Shown here one piece after another: positions 12,378 through 24,000 of a stretch of DNA of 64,000 nt (its first letter is position 1; each line of letters opens with the position of its first letter). The translations under genes and the position numbers were made by a program. The notes under the pieces were generated by a model. The model saw only the letters and a program-made list of their open reading frames with translations. It was not told where the DNA came from and ran no database searches. The stretch comes from Neobacillus paridis (GTDB lineage Bacteria; Bacillota; Bacilli; Bacillales; Cytobacillaceae), in the NCBI RefSeq assembly GCF_016765675.1, contig NZ_JAESWB010000371.1, positions 124,001 through 188,000 on the forward strand, read 5' to 3'.

Positions 12378-13565
12378 TTATTCCTTGTCATTCAATGCAA
12401 CGACGCCTGGCAGTGCTTTTCCTTCCATAAACTCTAAGGACGCACCGCCGCCTGTTGAGATGTGGCTCATTTTATCGGCTAAGCCAAATTTTTCAACTGC
12501 GGCTGCAGAGTCACCGCCGCCAATGACGGAATAGGTATCTTTAGCCTCTGCAAGTGCTTCAGCAACTGCTTTCGTACCGCCGGCAAATTTGTCCATTTCA
12601 AACACACCCATTGGTCCATTCCATATGACAAGCTTCGATTTTTCAATGACATCACGATAAATGGACGCTGTCTTTGGACCGATATCAAGCGCCTGCCAGT
12701 CAGCAGGAATATCTTCAATGGCAACTACCTTGGTGTTAGCATCTGCTGAAAATTCATCAGCAACTACCGCATCAACTGGCATATAGAAATGTACACCTTT
12801 TTCCTTTGCCTTTTCCATAAACGACTTAGCTAGGTCAATTTTGTCTTCTTCAAGCAGTGATTGGCCGATTTCGTGGCCTTGTGCCTTAACGAACGTATAG
12901 GCAAGGCCGCCGCCAATAATGAGATTGTCGACTAATTCAAGCAAGTTCTCAATGACTCCAATTTTGTCTTTTACCTTGGCCCCGCCAATGATTGCGGTAA
13001 ATGGACGTTCCGGATTGGACAGTGCCTTACCGAGGACATCAAGTTCTTTTTGCATTAAAAAGCCGCTGACAGCCGGCAGATAGTGGGCAATCCCTTCTGT
13101 TGAGGCATGAGCCCGGTGTGCCGCACCAAAAGCATCGTTAACATAAAGGTCGGCCAGCTCGGCAAAAGCTTTGGCAAGATCAGGATCATTCTTTTCCTCG
13201 CCAGGATAAAAACGCACGTTTTCAAGCAGCAATACGTCGCCATCGTTCATCGTGGCAATCATGGCTTTGACAGAATCGCCGCAAGCTTCATCTGCTTTTT
13301 TCACCTCTTGCCCTAGAAGCTCGGATAGTCGAACCGCTACCGGAGTCAAACGCATTTCCTCCACCACTTTACCCTTTGGACGACCAAGATGGCTCGCTAA
13401 AATCACTTTGGCACCTTGTTCTACCAAATACTGAATCGTTGGTAAAGCTGCACGAATCCGGGTTTCATCGGTAATTTTCCCATCTTGCATTGGCACGTTG
13501 AAGTCGACCCGGCAAAAAACCCGTTTTCCTTTGAGATCGACATCTTTTACCGTTTTCTTGTTCAT
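12378..13565 (-). CDS. pgk: Phosphoglycerate kinase
   Basis: 395 residues from ATG 13565 (AGGAGGTCTTTTTG upstream; an in-frame TTG one codon earlier is too close to the ribosome site). It makes ATP from 1,3-bisphosphoglycerate. It shows [21 protein letters not shown], the [11 protein letters not shown] loop, the hinge and nucleotide part [10 protein letters not shown], and the C-terminal [13 protein letters not shown] and [10 protein letters not shown]. The 187-bp spacer to gapA holds two hairpins that probably reduce read-through. Confidence 0.98.
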   Translation of the reverse strand: MNKKTVKDVDLKGKRVFCRVDFNVPMQDGKITDETRIRAALPTIQYLVEQGAKVILASHLGRPKGKVVEEMRLTPVAVRLSELLGQEVKKADEACGDSVKAMIATMNDGDVLLLENVRFYPGEEKNDPDLAKAFAELADLYVNDAFGAAHRAHASTEGIAHYLPAVSGFLMQKELDVLGKALSNPERPFTAIIGGAKVKDKIGVIENLLELVDNLIIGGGLAYTFVKAQGHEIGQSLLEEDKIDLAKSFMEKAKEKGVHFYMPVDAVVADEFSADANTKVVAIEDIPADWQALDIGPKTASIYRDVIEKSKLVIWNGPMGVFEMDKFAGGTKAVAEALAEAKDTYSVIGGGDSAAAVEKFGLADKMSHISTGGGASLEFMEGKALPGVVALNDKE

Positions 13566-13601
13566 CAAAAAGACCTCCTATGTATTTGGCTTTTTGTACA
13601 A

Positions 13602-13687
13602 ACGCCTTTTGAAAAATGGTTACCGGTCAAAAAGGCGCCATTTACATAAAAAGGAGCGGGGGCTCGTTAAAGCAAACTCCCCGCTCC
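13602..13687 (-). terminator. Two hairpins between gapA and pgk (attenuation of read-through)
   Basis: The first met by RNA polymerase is a GGAGCGGGG / CCCCGCTCC stem (13653-13687) followed by a T-run. The second is CGCCTTTTTGA / TCAAAAGGCG (13602-13637). In B. subtilis cggR-gapA transcripts are far more abundant than full-length ones; these hairpins would give that pattern here (inference). Confidence 0.7.
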
Positions 13688-13752
13688 CCATGGAATACCA
13701 TAATTATTATAAACAGTTTGTGATAAAAATACCATTCATAACCAAAAAAGAA

Positions 13753-14775
<1,023 letters not shown>

Positions 14776-14808
14776 TTATTTGGATAAGGATAAATTATTA
14801 AAAAGGGA

Positions 14809-15831
14809 TTACCCTTTTATTAACCATTCTGCAGCCCCTTCATCGGTGATCAGAATCGTCGATGCGGGTGCTTTTTTCATGTAGGCTTTGATTGCCTTTG
14901 CCTTTGAAGCTCCTCCAGCAACTGCTAAAACATGGGGGATATCCTCGAGGTCCTCAAGCTGAATTCCGAGTGTTAGCACCTTATGAACAATTTCGCCAGC
15001 CTCATTAAAATAGTAGCCAAATGCCTCCCCCACAGCCTGGTTGTCAGCAAGCCGCGAAAGCAGCTCGGGAGTGCTTTTCCGGCGCTTGGCCATTGTAATA
15101 GCATCTCCAATCCCATGAAGGATCATGTTAGCTGACTTTATTAAATGTAAATTTTCTTCGATATCCGGCTCTTTAATCAAGGATTGATAGATTTCTGTAC
15201 TCACCTGGTCAGGCACATAAAATACCCGATGTTTGCCATTTGTGTTTCTGGCCATTATCGCACAAATCGTGTTGGCTTGATTTTGAACATCTTCACCGAT
15301 TCCGCCGCGAGCTGGCACAAATAGCAATTTCTTTTCCTCCGTTTCCGGTGTTAACTTCTCTGCCACAGCCGCCATTGTTGAACCGCCAGTAATGGCGATG
15401 ATATTTTCCCCTTGCAAAAGCTTTTTCATACAGGCTGCTGCTGCTTTGCCCAGTTCACTTTTCACAAAAGGGGACTCATCCGCATTTCCCGGTACGATGA
15501 TGACTTTTTTGATGCCTAAGCGATGCTTGAGTTCCAGCTCCAGGACATCAATCCCTTTTAATTCGCGCATCAACCCTTCTAAATCCTCAAGGAGGTTTTT
15601 TCCTTCCTGAGTTAATCTCATTCCCGTATTACTGACGGTAATAAGATTTTGATCTTTGAGGAAGTCTACTTCACTACGGAGAATTCTCTCCGTTAGATCA
15701 AGACTGCCGGCTAAACTTCTTCTTCCCACAGGCTGCAAATATCTGATAGAACGAAGGATCGCATAGCGTTTTTGCAACACTGGCAGGAAATCAGGTAATA
15801 GTCTTTTGGTAATATCAATAAAAGACTGCAT
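14809..15831 (-). CDS. cggR: Central glycolytic genes regulator CggR
   Basis: 340 residues, family length. An N-terminal winged helix-turn-helix (about 20-85; GRRSLAGSLDLTERILRSEVDFL) is followed by a SorC/DeoR-type sugar-binding domain with the phosphate loop ITGGSTMAAVAE and VPARGGIGED. It represses its own gene and the gapA operon; fructose-1,6-bisphosphate releases it in B. subtilis. The ribosome site is GGAGAAGC. The conserved operator lies just upstream (15864-15899), so autoregulation is seen in the sequence. Confidence 0.97.
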   Translation of the reverse strand: MQSFIDITKRLLPDFLPVLQKRYAILRSIRYLQPVGRRSLAGSLDLTERILRSEVDFLKDQNLITVSNTGMRLTQEGKNLLEDLEGLMRELKGIDVLELELKHRLGIKKVIIVPGNADESPFVKSELGKAAAACMKKLLQGENIIAITGGSTMAAVAEKLTPETEEKKLLFVPARGGIGEDVQNQANTICAIMARNTNGKHRVFYVPDQVSTEIYQSLIKEPDIEENLHLIKSANMILHGIGDAITMAKRRKSTPELLSRLADNQAVGEAFGYYFNEAGEIVHKVLTLGIQLEDLEDIPHVLAVAGGASKAKAIKAYMKKAPASTILITDEGAAEWLIKG

Positions 15832-15863
15832 CTTTGCTTCTCCTTTATTATTATATGCAGTTG

Positions 15864-15899
15864 GTCAAAAAATGTCCATCATAGACATATTATGTCCCG
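15864..15899 (-). promoter_or_regulatory. CggR operator
   Basis: On the minus strand it reads CGGGAC-N6-TGTC-N4-ATGGAC-N6-TGAC, close to the B. subtilis consensus CGGGAC-N6-TGTC-N4-CGGGAC-N6-TGTC. The first half is perfect and the second has three changes. It lies downstream of the promoter, which fits the road-block type of repression. Confidence 0.88.
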
Positions 15900-15934
15900 C
15901 CTGCTGCAAAAAAATCACCCCGTCTACGTTTTTT

Positions 15935-15963
15935 ATTGTAGCAGTAGTGATGGCCAATTTCAA
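15935..15963 (-). promoter_or_regulatory. Sigma-A promoter of the cggR-gapA operon
   Basis: TTGAAA (15958-15963), a 17-bp spacer and TACAAT (15935-15940). The start point would be near 15928, about 30 bp upstream of the CggR operator. A second set, TGGACA-17-TATAAT (15850-15878), lies inside the operator but would start within the ribosome site and is less likely. Confidence 0.75.
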
Positions 15964-16215
15964 TCATTTTGCTCCATTTTGCAAGCGGTTACTTATGTCA
16001 ATTTTATTAACAATTCCATAAGCAACCTCTTCACCGTCGATATGGACGACCGGAATCATCAAACCATAGCGCTCGGTGAGTTCGTCACTTGTCTCAATAT
16101 CCACTTCCTCCAACGTAAAATGATATTCTTCCCTCAACTCGAGCAAAACAGCCTTCGCTTTATCACATAACGGACAACGTTTCCTCGAATATATCGTTAC
16201 GACTCGTCTTGGCAT
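15964..16215 (-). CDS. Glutaredoxin-like small thioredoxin-fold protein
   Basis: 83 residues from ATG 16215 (MPRRVVTIYSRKRCPLCDKAK). The CPLC motif is at residues 14-17 and the cis-proline segment is MIPVVHIDGEE. It is probably a cytoplasmic thiol-disulphide reductase; the partner is unknown. The longer frame up to 16314 reads through the dispersed 46-bp repeat and has no ribosome site, so the short form is chosen. It sits between rpoN and cggR, and its stop touches the -35 box of the cggR promoter. The same neighbourhood occurs in other Bacillaceae. Confidence 0.85.
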   Translation of the reverse strand: MPRRVVTIYSRKRCPLCDKAKAVLLELREEYHFTLEEVDIETSDELTERYGLMIPVVHIDGEEVAYGIVNKIDISNRLQNGAK

Positions 16216-16268
16216 ATTATTAGAATTCCTTTCTAAACTTGCGTTTGCGTGGTAATACTTGGTATTTT

Positions 16269-16314
16269 GTCCACTCCAGACGGACAAATGTCCACGGATG
16301 GTGTCAGGCACCAA
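16269..16314 (+). repeat. 46-bp dispersed repeat, copy 1 (GGTGTCAGGCACC family)
   Basis: It matches 46595-46640 at 44 of 46 positions. It contains the palindrome GGACAAATGTCC and the imperfect palindrome GGTGTCAGGCACC. Single GGTGYCWGRCACY-type boxes also occur at 6566, 51710 and 58608. Confidence 0.9.
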
Positions 16315-16329
16315 ATTAAAGACACCAAA

Positions 16330-17652
16330 TTAGTTAAATCTTTTTCTCTTGGATGAGGATGGGATGCCTAGTTGGTCACGGTATTTGGCGATGGTTCTGC
16401 GTGACACGATGATTCCTTCGGTTATTTTTAATTGTTCCACGATGTCTTGGTCGGACAATGGTTTTGCTTTGTCTTCCTTTTCGACTAAGCGGGTGATGGC
16501 CTTTTTAACTTGGGCAGAAGAGGTTTGTTCATCGCCGACAACTGTTTGGATCGTGCTTGTAAAAAATGATTTTAAGGTAAAAGTGCCAATCGGTGTTTGC
16601 ACATATTTCTCGCGGACAGCCCGGCTGACCGTTGATTCATGAATATCCAGTTCGGCCGCCAGCTCCTTCATCGTCATAGGCACCAAGCTTTCAGGACCAT
16701 TTTCAAAGAAAGCGGCTTGCTTTTCAACAATTTTGGTGACAACCCTTGTCAATGTTTCACGCCGCTGTTCAATGCTTTTCAGAATCCATTGATAATCCTG
16801 AACCTTATCTTGTAAGAAGCGGTTAACCTGCTGATCCTGATTCTTAAATTGGTTATAGTACTGCTGATTAAAGCTGATTTTCGGAAGCATGTCGTCGAAC
16901 ATTCGAACCGTTAAGCCTTCAGGAGTTTGTTCGACAATTACGTCCGGAATGATATAAGCAGAAGTTTCATTCCCCAATACAGCACCCGGCTTTGGATCCA
17001 ATAGTTGAATTTCATCAAAAACATCCTGGATATCCTTTAGCGTTACCTGCAGTTCCTTGGCAATTTGCCTCCATTTCTTTTCAGCAAAGGGGACAAAATA
17101 ATCGGAAATGATTTTCTTGGTCAGTTCATTATCAGGATATTCATATTCTACTTGGATAAGCAAGCATTCTTGCAGATTTCGTGCTCCAATTCCAATCGGT
17201 TCCAGTGACTGAATCATCATCAAGCAAGCTTCAACCAATTCTTGGTTTGTTTGCAGCTTTACTGCAATTTCAGCCAAATCTCCGGTAAAGTAACCGTTTT
17301 CATCCAAGTTATAAATTAAATGGCGAATCACGCGTAATTGGTCATTTGATAACGCTTTTATATTAAGTTGCGATATTAATTGTTCTTCTAGTGAAAATGG
17401 TTTGGCAGCAATTTGTTCAATCCAGTCCTTTTCCACTTTTTGATGCTTCCGACGATTTCGGTCTATTAGGGGATTCATCGGCTGCACATTCACTTGGTCA
17501 ATTTGGATTAAAGGATTTTCAAGCGCCTTATTCTCCAAAAACTCCGTCAGCTCTTGCGTAGAATATTGCAACAAAGCAATTGCCTGTGACAACTCTTGAG
17601 TCATTGTGAGCTTCAGTGTTTGCTGCTGCCATAAACCTGCTTTTAAATTCAT
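16330..17652 (-). CDS. rpoN: RNA polymerase sigma-54 factor (SigL/RpoN)
   Basis: 440 residues. The N-terminal region I is glutamine/leucine-rich (LWQQQTLKLTMTQELSQAIALLQYS, residues 7-31), which contacts the activator. A core-binding domain follows. The C-terminal helix-turn-helix is DIHESTVSRAVREKY, and the RpoN box ARRTIAKYRDQLGIPSS-type (here SRRTIAKYR) is near residue 420. Sigma-54 reads -24/-12 promoters and needs AAA+ activators; in Bacillus these serve arginine, levanase and acetoin genes. The gene lies between tRNA-Arg and the glutaredoxin gene. Confidence 0.96.
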   Translation of the reverse strand: MNLKAGLWQQQTLKLTMTQELSQAIALLQYSTQELTEFLENKALENPLIQIDQVNVQPMNPLIDRNRRKHQKVEKDWIEQIAAKPFSLEEQLISQLNIKALSNDQLRVIRHLIYNLDENGYFTGDLAEIAVKLQTNQELVEACLMMIQSLEPIGIGARNLQECLLIQVEYEYPDNELTKKIISDYFVPFAEKKWRQIAKELQVTLKDIQDVFDEIQLLDPKPGAVLGNETSAYIIPDVIVEQTPEGLTVRMFDDMLPKISFNQQYYNQFKNQDQQVNRFLQDKVQDYQWILKSIEQRRETLTRVVTKIVEKQAAFFENGPESLVPMTMKELAAELDIHESTVSRAVREKYVQTPIGTFTLKSFFTSTIQTVVGDEQTSSAQVKKAITRLVEKEDKAKPLSDQDIVEQLKITEGIIVSRRTIAKYRDQLGIPSSSKRKRFN

Positions 17653-17782
17653 AACACTCCCCTCCTTAAGGTTATTTTACATGAAACAAGAGCTTTGGTG
17701 TATGGAAAATTGTTCAATCTTCAATTTTTGTTTTCAATTGTCAGAAAATACAAATAACAGCAAATCGCTTATTAAAAGAAAA

Positions 17783-17810
17783 AACCTCCTATCACACAGA
17801 TAAGAAGGTT
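17783..17810 (-). terminator. Terminator of tRNA-Arg
   Basis: Stem AACCTTCTTATC / GATAGGAGGTT with a T-run on the minus strand, 19 bp after the tRNA. Confidence 0.8.
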
Positions 17811-17828
17811 TCTTTGAGTGTACTCTAG

Positions 17829-17900
17829 CGCCCTCGGAGGGAATCGAACCCCCAGTACAAGAACCGGAATCTTGCGTGTTATCCGTTACACCACGAGGGC
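17829..17900 (-). tRNA. tRNA-Arg (anticodon CCG)
   Basis: The acceptor stem GCCCTCG/CGAGGGC, the anticodon stem CAAGA/TCTTG with loop TTCCGGT (anticodon CCG, reads CGG), and the T-arm GGGGGTTCGATTCCCTC are all present. CCA is not encoded. A single tRNA between clpP and rpoN is usual in this group. Confidence 0.95.
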
Positions 17901-18030
17901 TTAATATTAGCGACTTACATATTATAAGTCACTTTGCTTCACTTTGCAAGTGCAAATTTTGTTTTAAATTGCAGCCTAATTGGTTAAGCTGATTGAAGGA
18001 AAGATGTCGAAAAAAATGAAGGCTATATTG

Positions 18031-18060
18031 TTTGACCTTTATTGACCAATAGTGTATGAT
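18031..18060 (+). promoter_or_regulatory. clpP promoter with CtsR operator
   Basis: TTGACC (18032-18037), 17 bp and TATGAT (18055-18060) form a sigma-A promoter. The direct heptads TTTGACC-TTTA-TTGACC (18031-18047) match the CtsR box GGTCAAA-NANR-GTCAAA in reverse and cover the -35. CtsR would repress clpP until heat or protein stress. Confidence 0.88.
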
Positions 18061-18104
18061 AACAATACATAGTTTAAGCCTTTTAATTAAAGGAGGAAAG
18101 AAAA

Positions 18105-18707
18105 ATGAATCTAATTCCTACAGTCATTGAACAAACAAATCGCGGTGAAAGAGCGTATGATATTTATTCCCGTCTGTTAAAAGACCGGATCATCATGCTT
18201 GGAAGTGCCATCGATGATAACGTCGCCAATAGTATTGTCGCACAACTGCTATTCCTGGAAGCGGAAAACCCAGAAAAAGATATTACCCTTTATATTAACA
18301 GCCCAGGCGGCAGTATCACTGCTGGTATGGCCATTTATGATACGATGCAGTATATTAAGCCGGACGTATCGACCGTCTGCATTGGGATGGCGGCCTCCAT
18401 GGGAGCATTTTTGCTGGCAGCTGGTGAAAAAGGAAAACGGTTTGCCTTACCAAATGCCGAAGTCATGATTCACCAACCTTTAGGCGGTGCCCAAGGGCAG
18501 GCAACGGAAATCGAAATTGCTGCTAAACGCATCCTTTTCTTGCGCGAAAAATTAAACGGTATTTTAGCCGAACGCACCGGTCAGCCGATTGAAGTGATTC
18601 AGCGCGATACTGACCGCGATAACTTCATGACAGCTGAAAGAGCAAAGGAATACGGTTTAATTGATAACATTATTTCCCGCAATATTCTTGATAAAAAAGA
18701 CAAATAA
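18105..18707 (+). CDS. clpP: ATP-dependent Clp protease proteolytic subunit
   Basis: 200 residues. The catalytic triad is Ser98 (MAASMGAF), His123 (EVMIHQP) and Asp172 (TDRDNF). The N-terminal loop, the handle helix and the IGL-type hydrophobic patch are as usual. ClpP forms a 14-mer that works with ClpC, ClpX or ClpE and degrades, among others, tmRNA-tagged proteins. It is one of the few plus-strand core genes here. The ribosome site is AAAGGAGGAAAG. A CtsR box covers the promoter. Confidence 0.98.
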   Translation: MNLIPTVIEQTNRGERAYDIYSRLLKDRIIMLGSAIDDNVANSIVAQLLFLEAENPEKDITLYINSPGGSITAGMAIYDTMQYIKPDVSTVCIGMAASMGAFLLAAGEKGKRFALPNAEVMIHQPLGGAQGQATEIEIAAKRILFLREKLNGILAERTGQPIEVIQRDTDRDNFMTAERAKEYGLIDNIISRNILDKKDK

Positions 18708-18708
18708 G

Positions 18709-18843
18709 AAGAAATGCCGAAGTGCCTTGAACAGCCCCGACAAGCATAAGACGAGCTGGCAAGAAGGCTATTCTTTAGCCTTCTTTGACAGTTTGGCTTA
18801 TGACCTCGAGGGGTTAGGCACTGAGGCTAGACAATTTTCAAAG
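18709..18843. repeat. Dispersed Bacillaceae repeat, clpP copy
   Basis: Near-palindromic non-coding element: GAAGTGCCTTGAACAGCCCC and GGGGTTAGGCACTGAGGCTAGACAA at the ends, with GACAAGCATAAG / CTTATGACCTCG pairing inside. It is related to 63532-63690 (same ends GAAGYGCCTTGA and GGCRCTGRRGCTRGACAATT). Confidence 0.75.
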
Positions 18844-18876
18844 AACAACCAGCGTTAATCTGTTGGTTGTTCTTTT
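18840..18876 (+). terminator. Terminator of clpP
   Basis: Stem AAAGAACAACCAGC / GTTGGTTGTTCTTT followed by T6 on the plus strand. Confidence 0.85.
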
Positions 18877-18888
18877 TTACAAATAAAA

Positions 18889-18911
18889 AGGGCTAACCCA
18901 TTGGCCAGCCC
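18889..18911 (-). terminator. Terminator of the yvcI-crh operon
   Basis: GGGCTGGCC ... GGTTAGCCC stem with TTTTTATTT on the minus strand, 12 bp after crh. Confidence 0.75.
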
Positions 18912-18923
18912 GCATGTTTATGT

Positions 18924-19181
18924 TTAGTGATCCTTTTCGATAAAATCAGTTAACGTCTGAATCGCAGTCTCTTCGTCTTCCCCGTCAGCAATGATCGTAA
19001 TTTCGACACCGGAACCGACTGCCAGGCTCATTAGCCCCATAATACTTTTGGCATTCACCCTTTTGCCATCCTTTTCTAAAAAAATATCAGCCGAGAAATG
19101 ATTGGCTTCCTGAACAAACAGAGCTGCCGGCCGCGCTTGTAACCCCGTTTTCAATTTTACTTCCACTTGTTTCTCTAACAT
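18924..19181 (-). CDS. crh: HPr-like catabolite repression protein Crh
   Basis: 85 residues with the HPr fold. The phospho-carrier His15 of HPr is Gln15 here (TGLQARPAA), which marks Crh, while the regulatory Ser46 is kept (AKSIMGLMSLA). Crh-Ser46-P, made by HprK (gene at 35667), is a co-repressor of CcpA; Crh also affects YvcK/GlmR and methylglyoxal synthase in B. subtilis. It is the last gene of the yvcI-rapZ-yvcK-whiA-crh unit, 52 bp after whiA. Confidence 0.96.
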   Translation of the reverse strand: MLEKQVEVKLKTGLQARPAALFVQEANHFSADIFLEKDGKRVNAKSIMGLMSLAVGSGVEITIIADGEDEETAIQTLTDFIEKDH

Positions 19182-19233
19182 AATCCAAATTCCTCCTCAA
19201 ATTCTCTCTATTCTTGTTTATTTTTTCACAAAG

Positions 19234-20193
19234 TTAAATCTGTTTATCCTTCGTGGGCAGATCCCCGGCACGCAGCTTTTCGGCAATCTCATCAATTTTC
19301 CTTAAGCGATGATTGATTCCAGATTTGCTAATTGCCCCGCCCGTCACCAGCTCGCCCAATTCTTTCAGCGTAACATCGGTATATTGCAGGCGAAGCTCAG
19401 CAATTTCCCGCAGCTTATCGGGCAAAATTTGCAGACCTACGGTTTGATCAATATAACGGATATTTTCGACCTGCCTAATTGACGCCCCGATCGTCTTATT
19501 GAGGTTAGCGGTTTCACAATTTACCAGCCGGTTAACAGAATTACGCATGTCTCTGACGATCCTGATATCCTCAAAACGGAGTAAGGCATTATGTGCACCA
19601 ATAATGTTTAAGAACTCGGTAATTTTCTCCGCTTCCTTTAAGTACGTAATAAAGCCCTTTTTCCGCTCGAGTGTCTTACTGTTGAGCCTAAAGGAATTCA
19701 TCAATTCACATAAAGAATCATTATGTTCCTTGTAAAGTGAGGAAATTTCCAAATGATAGGATGATGTTTCCGGATTATTCACCGAACCCCCGGCCAGAAA
19801 AGCACCGCGCAAATAGGAACGCCTGCAGCATTTCTTCTTTACAAGTTCAGGTGAGATGTCATGAATAAATGTAAAGCCTTCACCTAAGATCATCGTATCT
19901 TCCAAAATTTCTCTTGCTTGTTGCATTAAGCGGACAATGTAGACATTGTTCTTTTTCAACCGCATTTTCTTTCGTACCAGCAATTCAACTTGGACGTCGT
20001 ATCTTTTTTTTAATAAAGTATAAATTCTCCTGGCAATGGCCGCATTTTCCGTTTGGATGTCAACCACTACCCCACGATTGGAAAAGGAAAGGGAACCATT
20101 CATGCGAATAAGAGCCGACAGCTCCGCACGAATACAGCAGCTTTTCACTTCCAGATTAGTTAATTCCTTTTTCGTTTCCGAAGCGAAAGACAT
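19234..20193 (-). CDS. whiA: DNA-binding protein WhiA
   Basis: 319 residues from ATG 20193, with GGAGGTGAGGGA directly upstream; a 15-codon upstream extension is not supported. The N-terminal LAGLIDADG-homing-endonuclease-like domain includes [21 protein letters not shown] (about 130-150). The C-terminal helix-turn-helix is [27 protein letters not shown]. In Bacillus it influences cell division and chromosome segregation; in actinobacteria it controls sporulation. It sits between yvcK and crh as in all relatives. Confidence 0.97.
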   Translation of the reverse strand: MSFASETKKELTNLEVKSCCIRAELSALIRMNGSLSFSNRGVVVDIQTENAAIARRIYTLLKKRYDVQVELLVRKKMRLKKNNVYIVRLMQQAREILEDTMILGEGFTFIHDISPELVKKKCCRRSYLRGAFLAGGSVNNPETSSYHLEISSLYKEHNDSLCELMNSFRLNSKTLERKKGFITYLKEAEKITEFLNIIGAHNALLRFEDIRIVRDMRNSVNRLVNCETANLNKTIGASIRQVENIRYIDQTVGLQILPDKLREIAELRLQYTDVTLKELGELVTGGAISKSGINHRLRKIDEIAEKLRAGDLPTKDKQI

Positions 20194-20364
20194 TCCCTCA
20201 CCTCCGTTAAAAATAGATATGGTATTCCCCGCCGCCATATACTGTAGAATTTGATTCAGAGACTATTTCCTCAGACACTGAAAAATTCCGTTATTGCGGG
20301 GGTACTTAAAAAGTGCTGCCTTTGCTCTTTCCCATACTATATAATTTATTTACGCTTCATACCG

Positions 20365-21333
20365 TTATATAGTTTCATTAATGAGCAAATTATATAAAAT
20401 TTTTGCCACTTTTTTGGGATCATGCCGTAATGCCCCATTTTCGAGGTTGGCAATATCGGCATGGACGACCTCAATTCCCAGTTCATATAATTGCGGCAAA
20501 TCATATCGTACCGGGCTGGCCAGTTCTTCCTTATAACGAAGCTGCACATCCTGCGGGATTTCTCTGTTATTTACCAGAATGGTATTGATAAACGCACAAT
20601 TCATATGATGATAAATCGCCTTCACATGGTCGCTTGCGGCAAAGCCGTAGGTTTCTCCGGCTTGGGTCATTAAATTACAAATATACACTTTTTTTGCCGC
20701 TGCGTGACAGACGGCATCCCCTAATCCGGGGACTAGTAGATTTGGCAAAATACTCGTATAGAGACTGCCGGGGCCGATAATAATTAAATCAGCCTGATGA
20801 ATGGCCTGAAGGGTTTCCGGTAACGGAAGAATATTTTCAGGCGTCAAAAACACCCGGTTGATTTTTTTTCCGGAATAAGGGATCTTTGATTCTCCTGAAA
20901 TAATGGTGCCATCTTCCATTTCAGCGTGTAATACTACACTTTGGTTGGCCGCGGGCAAGACCCTGCCGCGAACATTCAAGACCTTACTCATTTCCTGAAT
21001 CGCATATACAAAATTACCGGTAATCGAGGTCATGGCTGCTAAAATGAGATTGCCAAGTGAATGTCCTGAAAGTTGATTCGTTGTTTTAAACCGATGTTGA
21101 AACATTTCCTCAACAAGTGGTTCCACATCCGCCAATGCCGCTAGTACGTTGCGGACATCCCCCGGCGGTGGAATATTCAGGTCTTCGCGAATTTTGCCTG
21201 AACTGCCGCCATCATCGGCAACCGTTACAATGGCGGTTATTTCAACAGGATATTGCTTTAGGCCTCTTAACAAGACCGGCAGCCCTGTTCCTCCGCCGAT
21301 GACAACAATTCTGGGCTTCTCATAATCACTCAT
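20365..21333 (-). CDS. yvcK: Gluconeogenesis factor YvcK (GlmR)
   Basis: 322 residues of the CofD-like UPF0052 family. It has the nucleotide loop [17 protein letters not shown] at the N-terminus, [25 protein letters not shown], and [13 protein letters not shown]. It binds UDP-GlcNAc and helps peptidoglycan precursor supply on gluconeogenic carbon sources in B. subtilis. Its start overlaps the rapZ stop by 4 bp, so translation is coupled. The 171-bp gap to whiA contains no gene. Confidence 0.96.
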   Translation of the reverse strand: MSDYEKPRIVVIGGGTGLPVLLRGLKQYPVEITAIVTVADDGGSSGKIREDLNIPPPGDVRNVLAALADVEPLVEEMFQHRFKTTNQLSGHSLGNLILAAMTSITGNFVYAIQEMSKVLNVRGRVLPAANQSVVLHAEMEDGTIISGESKIPYSGKKINRVFLTPENILPLPETLQAIHQADLIIIGPGSLYTSILPNLLVPGLGDAVCHAAAKKVYICNLMTQAGETYGFAASDHVKAIYHHMNCAFINTILVNNREIPQDVQLRYKEELASPVRYDLPQLYELGIEVVHADIANLENGALRHDPKKVAKILYNLLINETI

Positions 21334-22223
21334 GTAGTTTTTTCCTTTCTCTTCTCAATGTCACGGTGTGAAATAACGGTTTTGTAATCCTTTTCAAAAT
21401 AGTGACCGATATACTCAGCTAAGGCCACGGAACGATGCTGCCCGCCGGTACAGCCAACGGCAATAACGAGCTGAGCCTTCCCCTCACGTTTATAATGTGG
21501 GAGCATGAACCCCAGCAAGTCTGTCACTTTTTCAAGAAATCGCTGCGTTTCATTCCATTTCAGAACATAGCTGGATACTTCCTCATCCAGTCCTGTCTTG
21601 GGCCGCATATGCTCAATATAATGGGGGTTGGGCAAGAAGCGTACATCAAACACGAGGTCAGCGTCAATCGGAAGTCCATATTTAAAGCCAAATGACATGA
21701 CATTGACGGTAAAAATGGATTGCTTATTCGCGGTAAATTCCGTTACAATCTTCTCCCGTAATTCTCGCGGTTTCATCTGGGAAGTGTTGTAAATTAACTG
21801 GGCCCTTCCCTTTAACTCTTCCAAGAGCTCTCTTTCAAGGGTTATTCCTTCAAGCGGAAGTCCTGATTTGGCAAGCGGATGCGACCTTCTTGTCTCCTTG
21901 TATCTGCGGACTAATGTGGCATCATCAGCATCTAAAAATAGGATCTGTGGGGTCACCCAAGAAGTTTCTGCCAAATCATCCAAAGCCTTAAACAGATGGT
22001 CAAAAAATTCCCTGCCCCGAAGATCCATGACAAGGGCCACTTTATTCATTTTATTCCCGGATTCCTTCATAAGTTCAAGAAATTTCGGAAGCAGCGTAGG
22101 AGGCAAATTATCAACACAGAAAAATCCCAGATCTTCAAAACTTTGAATCGCAACAGTTTTCCCAGCGCCGGACATTCCGGTAATGATCACCATTTGGATA
22201 TCACTTGTCGAACCGGTACTCAT
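21330..22223 (-). CDS. rapZ: RNase adapter protein RapZ (YvcJ)
   Basis: 297 residues. The Walker A motif GMSGAGKT is at 15-22, CVDNLPP follows, and the C-terminal domain has [16 protein letters not shown] near 245. It binds and hydrolyses nucleotides. In E. coli RapZ guides RNase E to the sRNA GlmZ; in Bacillus YvcJ affects competence and its RNA role is less clear. It starts 13 bp after yvcI. Confidence 0.96.
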   Translation of the reverse strand: MSTGSTSDIQMVIITGMSGAGKTVAIQSFEDLGFFCVDNLPPTLLPKFLELMKESGNKMNKVALVMDLRGREFFDHLFKALDDLAETSWVTPQILFLDADDATLVRRYKETRRSHPLAKSGLPLEGITLERELLEELKGRAQLIYNTSQMKPRELREKIVTEFTANKQSIFTVNVMSFGFKYGLPIDADLVFDVRFLPNPHYIEHMRPKTGLDEEVSSYVLKWNETQRFLEKVTDLLGFMLPHYKREGKAQLVIAVGCTGGQHRSVALAEYIGHYFEKDYKTVISHRDIEKRKEKTT

Positions 22224-22235
22224 TGTTTTTCCCCC

Positions 22236-22703
22236 CTAACTTGGATCTAATCGATAATTAATGAGCTGAAAGTCTTTTGTATAGGTAAAAGTGCCATAGA
22301 TGATTCCTTTGCCGTGAATCATGTAATCAATAATGTGATAATCACCGGCAGCCATCGGCAACGCTTTGATCGATTCAATTGAATGCCATTCGAGCTTTCC
22401 TTCCTCAGATTCGTCGAGATCCACCCCATCTGATTCGGTTGCCACGAACGTAAACATCATCCATTCCGAAAGAAGCTGGTCTCCTTCTTTCATAATCATC
22501 GTAAAAATCCCTTTTAACTGAGGGTTTTTTAAGTATACTCCGGTTTCCTCACGAAATTCCCGGATGCAGGAGTCGCGAACCGATTCACCCGGCTCCATCT
22601 TGCCACCGGGAGCCACCCACCAACCGCGACGCGGCTTTTGCAGCAATAATACCTTTTTGTCTTTAATCAGTACACAATTGGTGACCCGCTGCATTCTACT
22701 CAC
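22236..22703 (-). CDS. yvcI: Nudix hydrolase YvcI
   Basis: 155 residues. The Nudix box GGKMEPGES...REFREETGV (about 33-55) is complete. It is an MutT-type 8-oxo-dGTP or other nucleoside diphosphate-X hydrolase; the substrate is not settled. It is the first gene of the rapZ-yvcK-whiA-crh unit. A TATAAT is seen about 55 bp upstream (minus strand, near 22762) but with a poor -35. Confidence 0.88.
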   Translation of the reverse strand: MSRMQRVTNCVLIKDKKVLLLQKPRRGWWVAPGGKMEPGESVRDSCIREFREETGVYLKNPQLKGIFTMIMKEGDQLLSEWMMFTFVATESDGVDLDESEEGKLEWHSIESIKALPMAAGDYHIIDYMIHGKGIIYGTFTYTKDFQLINYRLDPS

Positions 22704-22788
22704 CTTCTCTTTGAAAAAGCGTTGAGTGCTTCAAACTCCAAAAAAATTTTGTTCATTTCATTATACTATTTTGGCAGCGTAAAAAAAA

Positions 22789-22811
22789 GCACAGGCTGCT
22801 GGTCCTGCGCA
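22789..22811 (-). terminator. Terminator-like hairpin between trxB and yvcI
   Basis: GTGCGCAGG ... CCTGTGC stem followed by T8 on the minus strand. It lies 96 bp after the trxB stop. Confidence 0.6.
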
Positions 22812-22906
22812 CGAAAAAATATATTCTTAAAGGGGGTCAATTACTCTTATCATACCCTAACAATATTTCACAGTTGTTACAGTTGAGTGATAATCAAATT
22901 ACTATT

Positions 22907-23872
<966 letters not shown>

Positions 23873-23929
23873 TTATAAAAAAGCTAGAACATTTACAATA
23901 TGTGCCAAACTATAAATTACAAAAAAAAA

Positions 23930-23962
23930 CGATTAAGCATTAGTATTCCCTACTTAATCGTA
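23930..23962 (-). terminator. Terminator of the TPR gene
   Basis: ACGATTAAG ... CTTAATCGT stem followed by T9 on the minus strand, about 38 bp after the stop. Confidence 0.8.
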
Positions 23963-24000
23963 ATAAATATTTCAAATAGAGTCCAAAAATCTGCTTGCTT

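Noticed and set aside
15850..15878. TGGACA-17-TATAAT as main cggR promoter
   Set aside because: The start point would fall in the ribosome site of cggR; the upstream TTGAAA-17-TACAAT set fits better.
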